This document shows positions 15,001 to 27,000 of a stretch of 64,000 bases of DNA, piece by piece. The translations under genes and the position numbers were made by a program. How positions within the stretch are numbered: the first letter of the stretch is position 1; every line of letters starts with the position of its first letter. Source of the DNA: Sympetrum striolatum (taxonomy: Eukaryota > Arthropoda > Insecta > Odonata > Libellulidae); NCBI GenBank assembly GCA_947579665.1, contig OX388345.1, forward strand, positions 61,681,454 to 61,745,453. The letters are read 5' to 3'. The notes under the pieces are model-generated. The model was not told the DNA's origin. It was given only the letters and a program-made list of their open reading frames with translations, and made no database searches.

Positions 15001-18000
15001 CGTTATCCAACGATATTTCGGAGTATATAGTAAAGGCTCGAGATTATGGACCGAATCTGTTAATTCAAGTGCAAATATTTCCTTTTTGGTGAACTTTAAA
15101 CTGATTTTTATACGACACCCTGTTGAGCATCACTCCTTTGCGTTAGATAGACGGACCTCTGGGCGATTCTGTGATGCAGTTTGGAGGAAAACCCGATCAG
15201 AGTCATATCTTTCTGTTTATGTTTTACGATATTTTACCTGTTTACTTATGGCGTATACGTGGAGAACGTCCCAAAGGTGCTTAGATTACGAGCCAGAATT
15301 TACTTGCTTAAGACTCTCTCTGAAATGTGAAATGCTATAACAAATGAAGGATAAAGGAATAAAGTAAAACGCGCAAAATTTACAACGTACTTCATCCTCA
15401 TAACATGAATAAATCACAATTTTAGATACTCTACGTATGATGTGACGTCATATATATGCATCTCATATACTCTCTCAATTGCATAAATATGTGTATTAAA
15501 GGAAGTCTTAGTTAATTCAACTCTTATTAATTTAATATTATTATAATAAGATATTTTTAAGTTTTATTCTTGAATTCAAGGAAAGAAAAGTTGAATTTGA
15601 TAATTAACTAGAGCTTTAAAATCTCCAATAGAGAGAGATAAAGACGGCTATGGGAGATTTTAAACCTCTAGTTTTAATCTTGCATGTTGTTTTATTTAAT
15701 AGCCGACCTGGATACAATCTACCTCTTTAAATGTTGAATGGAATATCTCGGAAATCAATCTGTTTTATGCTATCAAGAATTTTATACCGATTGTGTTCAG
15801 TATTTAAACAGTTAATTTTCAATTACTACTTCACTGCTTCTATTTGAGACCCATTCTCTCCCAAGACCCACGACCTCCTTAGTATGCACAGAAATTGTAA
15901 GACGGTAAGCTTTATAAGAATCACAGACTTGAAACTTAAGAATAAATCGTCGTGTTATAAATTTCTATAGCTATTAATGATCACAAAATCATCAAAAAGT
16001 TAGTGTAATTGGATCATGAATACTAGGTACATTGATAGCTTCAACGTCGCCTAATGTCGGAAGAAGAGGTTTATATGAAGAACTAAACCTTTAAGCCCCT
16101 CGTTTAAGTTTAAGTTTTAAGTTTAAGCGTTATATTACTTATTCTAGGAAAATAATAAGCTATGGTCAGAATGAAATGAAACCTAATAAATTACGAAGTA
16201 GAGGATGAATTTATTTTTCTGGCCGTCAGAAATATTTACCTTACTCACAGTCAATCTATTGCGTGTGCGGATTTTAAAATTATTTATGATGACAATTTTT
16301 CCTCTCTTATAGTTATTTATTGAAAGACTTTGCAATATTATTCATTTTGGGATGATGACATCGCTTTAGCTAAAACCGCGTTACCTCAAAATAATAATAA
16401 ACGATTTTTTAAAGGCCGGGATTGAGACTCACAAGTCTCATTTTACTTCTAACATTATTTCATAAAATATAGCATTAAAAAGATTTTATGAATAGGTCAA
16501 AAAAAGAAGAATGAGAGAAACATTTCTAGGTTTCCCTACTCCATGTGTCAACCCTTAGGGGAAATTACCAGTTATGTTGCTTGGTGAGTTGGCTGGTTCT
16601 AGAAGGACCAGATGATGGCTCGTGCCACAACTTCGAATGACTTTCCCCATTAACGAAAAATTGAATTAATTTACAATAGAGGTGGATTGGCTTCAACATT
16701 TTCATAAATAGGAATCTTTCACGCGGTTATAGTTACCTGCCTCGTACATAACTCTCTCAAGAAGAGCCAGTGAATTTGAGATACGATTCCTCTTCCAGAC
16801 AAGCACGTAATTCGACCTAGGATGTAAGGGGACTTGCGAGCAATGTATCGGATTGCTAGCCTCGAACTCCCTCATCTTGAGCGAGGAAACGCCACAAATG
16901 CCGTATCGTATGTTTTAAGGAAGCTCTTGATTGGTGGAAGCTATTTTTCTGGGGAATAAAATTCTGAAAGCCAGTTTTATTTCAGAAGTGCTCGCCGGTG
17001 GACGCACATACATCTACATCTACATTAATACCCTGCAAGCCGCCTTTCGGCGTGTGGCAGGGGGTGTAAACACCAGTTGAGTCTATACTACTTCCTTATT
17101 CGGTTATTGTCACGCGGAAAGAATGAATTCGCGCGAAGAATGATTCTCTAAAACGATTCGTCCTAGCAACTATTTCTCTTAACTTACGGTCATTATCGGA
17201 TCGACCGAGGTAACAGGGGGGCTGCATGATACCGATTGTATCTTCCGAAAATGTAGTTTCCCTGAATTTATTAAGCAATCGCAGCCTAGCTTCCAATCTC
17301 CTTTCTTTCAAGGATTCCCAACCTACGTCTGAGAGCATTTTTGTAACCCTTGCTTTTTATCGTAGCATTCCTTAACAAAACGAACCCCTTTACGCTGCAC
17401 TTTCTCGAGTTCGCGAGTACACGTTTCATCCGCCGGATCCCATATACTTGCCGCATATTCCAGAAGGGGCCTGACCAAGGTAAAATAACATCGCTCTCTC
17501 ACCTTTTCATCGCATTTACCGACAATACGCTTTACAAAGCCAAGCCTTTTACTTGCTTTGCCGCAGATTTTTCTAATATGAGTGCTCCAATTTAAGTTAT
17601 TAGTAATGCTGAACCCGAGATATTCAACTTTATCTACTACTTTGATACTAATTCCATTAATTTTGTACGGGTGATTTGGACGCAATTTTTTCTTTTTGAA
17701 GAAATTAACTACGGAGCATTTACCTACGTTAATATCTAATTCCCATTTTTCGCACCACCTTTGGATGAGGACTAAATCGTTTGAGAGAGATGTCTGGTCT
17801 TCCTCGTTTGTTATTTCTCTATATATAACCGAGTCATCCGCAAATATCTTCACATTGCTAACTATCTCGTCACTCAAGTCATTGATATAAATAAGGAAAA
17901 GAAGAGGTCCAATTACACTACCTTAAGGTACGCTAGAGGTAACTTTGATTCTATTTGAGCTAACGCCATCCAGTACAACTTGTTGTTCCCTCTCGTAGAG

Positions 18001-21000
18001 AAAATCCTTAACCCAGTCGACTACTTCCTTGTTAATGCCCGCTAGTTTAAGTTTGTAAATTAGTTTGTAGTGGGGTACTCTATCGAATGCTTTTTGAAAT
18101 TTAGGAAAATAGCGTCCGCTTGCTTTTTAATTTCGGCAGACTTTAAAATATCGTGTACAAATAGAGCAAGTTGGGTTTCACATGATCGGGACTTTCGAAA
18201 ACCATGCTGGTTCACGTCGAGGAATTCATTTTTATCTAAAAATCCCATGAGTGAGCTTACGACGATATGTTCCATTACCTTTCCGGACAGCGAAGTTAAT
18301 GAAATGGGTCTATAATTTCCTGGGTCCTCCTTTAATCCGCTTTTGTAAACAGGAGTAATATAAGCTAATTTCCAATCGGATGGGACCCTACCTTCATTTA
18401 TCGATTTACAAAATATAATTTTGAGATAAGGGGCGACGCTTTCTGCCAGTTCTTTAAGCACTCTTGCTGGAATGCCTTCTGGCCCTGGCGACTTATTTGG
18501 CTTAATTTTGCGTAAGATTTTAACTATACCATCTGTCGTAAAAGTTGACATGGAATCCAGTATATTAACCTTAGGGAGGATCTCTATGTTACAATCTGAT
18601 GTGAATACGCTTTGGTAAAATTCGTTTAGGATGTTCGCTTTCCTCTTCGAATCGCAAGTAATGTTACCTTCGATATCCCTTATCGAGCTCACTGTTTGTA
18701 TCTTTCCCTGTACCTCTCTAACGTAGGACCAGAAAGCTTTAGGGTCTTCCTCTAAACATTCCCCAAGAATTTTCTTTTTAAAGTTGCTGTGGGCGTTACG
18801 CATAGTTCGCTTGGTATCGCATTTTGCTTTCTTGCGCTTTTCTAGCAATAGTGATCGTGGTGGCTTTGGAACAGGCTGATCTATTCCTGTAAAAGCCTTT
18901 ACTTTTCCGTGCAAATCTCTCTGTTTGCGGAGAGCCCTTCTAACCTCTTTATCGTACCATCTGGGCTCGCAATCATTTTTAGAGTATTTCGAAGGTATAT
19001 ACAAATCTATATATTTATGCATTATCTTCACGAATGATTTCCATGTATTCTCAGTGTTATTGTAGCTTACGGGCGACTTAAATGAATTAAAATCGGTAGG
19101 TAGTTTTCCGTTAAATTCCTCGAAGTTGGCTTTGGAATACAGATAAATTTTGCGTTTGGGTTTCTTATACTTGCTAAGGTTTATCTCAATGTCTGCAAAA
19201 ACGCCTTTGTGGTCTCTAAGACTTTCGTCAATCGAAATGTTCTGTGAAGTGAAGTGAAGTACATACATAATGAAGCCTCCGTGTTGTAAATCATTTTGTC
19301 TTATCAGGAAATTGTTTCGGTGCATTTTTGCATATAAAAGGATTCTTATATTGTTAAGCTGATGATTTATATTGCGAGTGGTAACTAACGATTCTAACTT
19401 CCGAGGATACACCTCGGTTTATTTAGTTCGCAAACGAGATGTACCACATCCGGTGATGTGCCCCAGTGGCATCTACATGAATTGTGCCTTTGAAAGTTTT
19501 GAAAAAGTATTTCGGTAGAAAGAGAGAGTGTGGTGCTGAAATCGTAAAAGTTTCGGACGAATCAAAAATGGAAGTTTCCGCGATCTATAAAGTATCTCAC
19601 CGCTTGATTCTCCTAAAAAGATTAAGATGGAACTTCAACTCCAGACCGAGAGTAAATGTAAGTTTATTGCCCTACCACTGGTTACAGATGTACGAAGTCT
19701 GTCAAATAATAGCATTAAAAATGAAAAATAGGTTTTGCATGGTACCCTTACGCAATAGATAATGATGAATCGTTTAGGTCAACAATTCTTTAGCAACCTA
19801 TTGCATACCACGCTTAGCCGCCATATTGGGTGTAATACGGTGAAATATTTTAGAAACGAAAATATTATTATATTTGCAACATTGGTGTAGTGGCAAATTT
19901 CCCAGTGTGGGAACGCTAAATATATTTGTCAAAGTATAAGGAAAATAGTATTTATATGATTTTCTAGAATGCCTACAATAGCCAAGGGCATAGAATTAGA
20001 ATGTATCTAAGCTGGCTGAATAACGCTTTGTTTTTTATACCAAATCAATATTTAGCAATAAACTAGCTTATTGTTACTGTGGAAAACCAGTGTGGGAATG
20101 CCGTTCCCACTCGTTCCCGCTCCACTACACCACTTATTTGCATCAACCGCACTCGCACATACTTCACGAAACCGATTTAAATTAATAAAACGTTTAATTA
20201 ATAACTTTCAAATATCTGCAATCCAGTTTAATAAAACTATTTGCAATTCATAACTTACGAAGAGATATCTTACATTTTTGCGTTGTAAAAGTCACTAAAG
20301 ACAATCAAAATCAATAAAATCTATTTACATTTATAACATTATAATAATAATAATAATAAAATTTAGATATTTACCGTAACCATGATCTTCTCTGTGCGGG
20401 ACTATTTGAAAAAAGAATTTCCTTGGTACTTCATTGTTGCCAGTGATCCAGTTGTTGTATAAAATTCACATGTGGGAGCCTGATGAATATCAACTATGAT
20501 TACTTGTTAATGTTTCTTTAAAGGAGAAAATAGACCTTTTAAATAATAAATATAATCACGGTTTATCTAGAATCTAACTATAATCTATCACAGACATTCA
20601 TCCTATAGGTCTAATAATATAATTTAATTATTTGCTATAACTTTTAGTATTAAAATCGTAGCTAATGTCACCGTAGGTAAACAAATTAGTTGCTATTTGA
20701 TATTTTGTAAAGAAAACAAACTTACCCGACCAAAATCAACGCATTTTGTTACCATGGAACGTGGCAAAATTGACAGTCATCATGGCGACTTAACTTATCC
20801 AAACATTTACAAGTTCGAAAGTTGTTTATCGAGGTATGGCTTGGTGTACACCACCATTGGTTTAAGCTTTTTAATTTGACCAATAAGAGAGATTTTTTCA
20901 ATATCATCTGCCAATAGCGTTGGGCTTCTTTAAAACTCGAGTAATTCTAAATAATCTCTATTTATTGTTAAAAGTAATATATTTAGAATGTTATGAAGGA

Positions 21001-24000
21001 TTTATCTGAAATAGATGCTAGTGTTATAAAAAAATACAAAATTTTAGTTTAGTCAGCAGCATTTTTGGTAAATCGCAAGGGGGCTAATTTATTTGGGAAT
21101 TTCAATTTACTTTGAGGTAATCTCCTCACTGATGATAATTAGTTTACGTCCAGATATTGTAAACTTATCCATTTGTATCGTTTATTGTTATAGCCATCAT
21201 AATCTTCTTTTACATTGCATAGTCATTTTTGGACTGAATATTGCGTATTAAAACGAAATCGTATTCCGTGAATTGTATGTCACAAAGTTCTTGCACAGTA
21301 GATAACAAACAATGATCTTCGCTGGAAATAAATGTAATATCTGGGTCAAAGAGCCATTCTTTGAATATAATGGCGTTTATTTAGTATCCTTATTATTCTA
21401 GATTGCCAATACTTTGTTTTTATCATTGCCTTTAGATTGAAAATCGCCTACTAAAATCAAATTGTGTTTTTTCATGAATTTCTTCTTTAGAAGATACCAA
21501 ACAATGATCTTTGCTGAAAATAAATTCAATATCTGGTATAAAGAGCCAATATTTTAATAAAAGTATGTTAGTTTATTTATGTTAATGTTCTAATATCGCT
21601 GATACCTCTTTTACTCCAGAAACGAATTGAAAATGCTTCATTAACGAAATTATAGCAACAAAATTGGCTTTCTTTGTCAATCACATTAGCGATGTAATTA
21701 TGTTAATTGAATCCAGAGCTCTTTAAAATGTTTATTTGCATTCATATTTGTATGGCCCTGAAGTAGAGCGCGAAAAAATTAAAATTTTCGAGTATTGTAC
21801 GTTATGCAATATATACTGGAACAACATCGTATGCAATTGATCTAATGGGTATCTTCTCTATTTTCTGTTCAATAGATTCGAAGACCTGGACCAACATCCG
21901 ATGTCGTCCAAATCCTGGACCCCTGCATGGCCATGCTGCCTGCAAACTTCCCAGTTCGATGCTAATATTTGGAGGAGAGAGGGACGGACAGCCCACGAAC
22001 GAACTTTGGAGGTTCCATTTCGGTAATTGCCTTTTTAGTCCTATCAGGTGCCCCATCATACTGATCTTATCAGTTTATTTTTACTGGACACAAGAGCATC
22101 CTTAGGGGTAACCAATTTACGTCATCAAACGTATCTCCAGCATTCCTTACTTCCAACAAGCAATATTAAGTTGCTATATTGAGATTTAAAGGCTCGTTAC
22201 GCTCCAAGTGATGATGTTTTTTGGTTTTCTTTGGTATTTCCCAAGGTGATGTATTTCATGTCATTTTAAAAATCAAGTCATTTCTAGTACACTGTAGCAT
22301 TAATTGTTTCTAAGAGTTTAAATTGCCTAAATTTCAGAATTAACTACTTAAATAAATTTCAAACAAGTTCTATGGGAAAGGCTTGACCATTCATATCTAG
22401 AGGTGATCTTCACACTATAATGTTTGCCTCTTTTTTTCTGGTTATATTGCTATTTTCAAATGTATATATTCATATATGTTTTCAAAGTCACCCATTATAA
22501 ATTCGAAAACTCCCCCCTATAGGTTGATTTCCAGTCATGACGCGGTATAGTTTTGTGTTAAACGGAGAATACCCTTTTAGAAAATTTTAGATGCCGCTAC
22601 ACTTACCTCGGAAGATAAGTAATTGATCGCGGCTTACAATCAAACGTATCGCAAGAAAAAATAATAGAAATATCTATCCTACTTCAAGGTTCACATTCTT
22701 TCTGCCCAGCACTTTCTGATTTCACATAATTTTGTATTGAAAAATCCTTCTTCACAGTAGCTATATAAAAATAAACTACAATGATAACTGTCAGTTTTTC
22801 TCCGAAATGACGAAACGAATATTGGACCCTGGGGATAAGTGCTTTCACATGAGTGTACAATTCCTTTCAGAAAAACATGGAAAGAATCTCGTTTGTTTAT
22901 CATTCACAACACCTTCCGTAACAACTTAACACGTTTTATCAAGCAGGGAGAGTTATTCAACGATTATTCCTTATTAACCGAGTAATTCCGCCAATAAATC
23001 AGGCACCGTGGAAACTTGGCAACGCCCATATTTCACTTTTACACCGGCCAGATACCCTCATTATTCCCGACGGAGCCGCAAAAATATAACCGCAGTGCTG
23101 GATAACCTCTCTCTGCGACTATCGTATGAGATACATAAACTCCACTTGGTACGTTTTGGAGTAAGCTGTGAAAGAGATAAAGTAGCCGAACCAATCTTCG
23201 AAAAGGTCCGAAATGATCCCATCTCACTTGATTTGAACCTGTCATACTTCACTGTACCTTCTAGATTTTGTGAACTATGTAACGTATCCATCATCATAAT
23301 GCTTTTGATAAACTCTCATGATGCATCTTCGTTTGCGGTAAAAGCTAACAAGGCTATAGACAATGAACCTCGAAGTATGACCAATATTAACTATATCTTC
23401 CATTGTCATACGCTAATAATGTGTCCATATTTCCGAAGTGATTCACCATAAAGTTTTTGCAAAATGATGAATTATGAATGGCAAATAGCTAATTCAGTTC
23501 TCTGCGTATAAATAAGAGTTTTGGTAATAACTGTCTTCTGTGCTTTCAAACACATTTTGTAATTACGGAAAGAAGTTGTAAAATGTATGCGGCACTAGAA
23601 GTAACCTGAATCCTTTTTCATCATGCATAATATTGGCTTGAAAAGCCGCTCCTCTTCTAAGAAAGAGCTATTTATGTACAAAACTGCCGCAGATTGTCGC
23701 AAGGACTGGTGGCGATGTTAACTTATACAATACTTAATTTTTTAAGTATTACTATGCTTAGCTAGAATAAACCCAACTAAATACAACATAAGCATGTATA
23801 AATAAAAATAATAAAAAATAAATATAAATATGCAATACATATATGAATTATAAAAACACCACTGTGAGTTAGCTAAGTCAGTATATATTTTAAAAACCTT
23901 ACTCTATGACGAAAGGTTTATCTTCTATAGTAATCTTAGGACTCAATCCATTATGAAAAATAATCTTCTTTCTTTGAACGGAATTCACATTCAGACTTTT

Positions 24001-27000
24001 GAAATGTTATTTACTTAGCTATGGAAGGAAAGTTACGTTGTTGTATTTACTCATTGGTCATATATTGCACCTAATGCCCATGCCGAAACCGTTTCCCCTT
24101 CTGTTTCCGCAAATTAGCTTCTTGTTCCCTCCTCTAATTATTTTATTATCTCTTATCGTGTTCTTCCTCTAACAGGCAGTGGCGTAAAATCGCTAATTAT
24201 ATCTTCTCAAGGGGGTAATGTAGCATCAAAAAGGAACTCACATCTCGCTAAAATATCCTTATTTCATTTCGTGCCGTATTCTACTTCTTCCTCTCCTTTT
24301 TATTGCATTTCTCTCTTCTCTATTCCCTTTGAGAAAACTACTTAGGAGGAAATCGCGAAAGTTCCACCGATTGGAAAGAAGTGGTCGCAAGAGAGGAAAG
24401 AAAGAGGCTTAGAGATAATATCATTACTTCCCCTCTACTTCCATTCCTAAAGAATCCCTCTTTCTTTTTGATCGGGACGCCAAACCCACCGAGCCATGGC
24501 GTATTAATGCATATTCCTCCTGTCATCACCACGGCATTACTTCCATCCCCCATCCGCCTTCCACCCTTCCGCTATTTTTGCAGGGGTCGCGGAGAGCCTA
24601 TCTTTCCCCACCCCCTTCCGAACACGACCCCCACTCGACCTAACCATTACTTCTCTCGTAAATTAGGTTTCCTCACCAGCCAGGGTAGGTAAGTCTTTCG
24701 GAGAGGGAAGGAGAGATGGGTGGAGAGCTGGAAAAGGGGTGAGGATAGGTGAATTAACAGACGGGGAGTGGTGAAGGAAGACGCAGGGGGCTTGGAGGAA
24801 GTTCGGGGATGTTTTATTCCGGTGGGCTGGGGAGAGTTTCCCCCGTGAGTGGGGGGAGGGAAGAAGCGTCCCGGGTGTAACTTTTTCCCCGGTGAATCAT
24901 GATTTGGGCACGTGCTCACGAAGGTGTTGCTCTGAGAGGACCGCCCATTGATCACGTCTGCAGCGTCAGTTGACTTGGTCGAACAAGTTTCCGGGTTTAT
25001 TATTTTCCGCGGGAATGGGAAGCCTGAGAGATACACCTTGAAGAGAGAATTTCCGCAACTATATAATAACTATTCTTATATGAACTTATGATACCTTTAA
25101 GTTTCTTTATTTTAATTCGGAAATAATAACTTTATAGCTAGGATTCTTTTCGCTGTGTGCCAGTCATCTAAACTGCCTATCATAATACTTTAATATGAAA
25201 AAAGAAAGACTTATTTACGATTGATGTGATGAATGCGTTTTTTTTTAATATAACTCACAATCCAAAGGTTCGGAATAAAGATATTCGTAATTTATTATAT
25301 ATGTCTTCTGAATACAGATTGATGGCTAAAAAATGTGTGATCGAAATGCATGGTAAAACATATCTTATACGACCAGCGCGGTTATCGCTCAAGCTTTCGA
25401 GGTGATCATGGAATGGAAAGAAAAGGAAATCGAATTGACTCCATTCAGGATATCCTCCTAATTTTCAACCTTCCTCTATTTGCATGGTTCTCCCTTTTCT
25501 TTATGCGAGAGGTCGAAATATTTTCCTGTTCAGAGCCCATCGGAAATTAAAATTACGTGTGCAATACAGCTGAGTGGCTGGACGAACAAAGACAATCATT
25601 CGGGAAAACTACATGTTTTACTATGAGATGGAATCAAAAAAGGAATCTATTTCCTATCGATCGATAAAAAGTTCCTTGGTCAATTCCAAAAGCTGACTTG
25701 CCTTTTTTGGAATGTTAAGTTTCTCGAGTTAGTAGACAACCTCAGAGCTGAAAAGTACTAAAAGATAAGTCTCATAATTCAGTGGATCCAAATAATCTAT
25801 TCGATATTTTTATTTGTCATTTCAGCGACGGAAACGTGGGAACGTCTTCAGCCTTCTGGTCTGCGACCCCAACCTAGAGCGGAGAGCGTCGCTTTAGCGG
25901 TGTCACAACTTCTTCTGCATCCTCCGAGGACAACATCTTCAGCTGCCATATCCACCTCGTCAGGAGAGAGCCATCATTACTGCACTTCCGCAAGAGTCAG
26001 ACCGAGGGGCAGCGGATCCGTCGACAGAAGCTCTGCAAACAACAACTCCAGCAACGGAGCTTCGACTCGTCACTTCCACTGCCGTGTGTCGCCCTGCGAA
26101 CCGTGCGATCCAGTAGATATGACGGAGGAAATCTGTTCCAATGCGGAGGTGTACGAAGATGAACGTGAGGATGACTACATCGAAGAAGTCGGCGGAGAGA
26201 TTGCGGACGAGAGACTGGTCGGTGATGGTGACGACGATGATGACGATGATGATGACGAGGAAGAAGAATCCCGTTGGGGAAGCAATGGAAGGAGGAGAAG
26301 TAGACCCAGGAAGCCGAATATGCAGATATCTTTCAACACTCAGCATCCCAACGTTCCCCAAGCCAACAACAACCTTAGTTTTCTCAGGGAAATATCCAAG
26401 ATATCGCAGATAAATCTGTCACGCCTCAGCAGGCACAATCACTGCAGCTACAGCGTGTTGAGCAGCGACAGTTCGGAGAGTATATGCAATGCTGTAGGGC
26501 CAGACCATATGAACGTTCAATCCTGCGCGATAGGGTGTAGGAAGGACCATCAGGAGATGTACTCCGGATGTGGTGACAATGGAAGCTGTGTGAGCACTCC
26601 GATGAAGATGGTTAAATCCCAAAGCGCTAACGTAATAACTATAGCTGGACGCGGAAAAGGCAGTGCAGCCAGAGGAAGGGTTAGGGGTGGAAGGAACGGC
26701 TCCCTAAGAAAAACGCAGGACAATGCAGAAGTTGTTTCTTCACGTCTTCCAAGAGATCCTGTATCGGTACCGAACTTTGGAGCCATCGAAAAGTCTTCAA
26801 TACCACCTCTGACACCCGTGGAAATGACTCGTCTTGTGTTTCTTGACACAGACGACGACGAAGACGGTCCCACAGGTGGTGAAATGTCGCGAAAGGAGAC
26901 GAAGGAAGTGAACGAAGGTAGCAAAGATGCTCTCATAATTAATTCCCCTCCCCCACCCGCAACTGACTTCTCTGCACTGCATAGACAATTCCAACCTAAT

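Larger units (their letters stand above)
11422..21875 (+). other. Kelch gene intron 2 (10.5 kb)
   Basis: It runs from donor GTGAGT to acceptor TTCAATAG. It holds a minus-strand B-box-like site at 13767-13777, a foldback at 15606-15674, the large minus-strand non-LTR element at about 17003-19262, an inverted-repeat element at 19882-20134, an (ATA)n run at 20340-20359 and a degenerate tandem repeat at about 21232-21690. Outside these (11.4-13.7, 13.9-15.6, 15.7-17.0 and 20.4-21.2 kb) I see only AT-rich sequence without supportable genes. Confidence 0.6.

Noticed and set aside
23008..23451. 147-codon frame on the + strand in Kelch intron 3
   Set aside because: It starts at a non-ATG codon, shows no familiar motif, and overlaps competing frames on the other strand.
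24647..25036. 129-codon minus-strand frame rich in Pro, Ser and Thr
   Set aside because: It is produced by the purine-rich strand bias of this stretch; no start context, domain or splice support.
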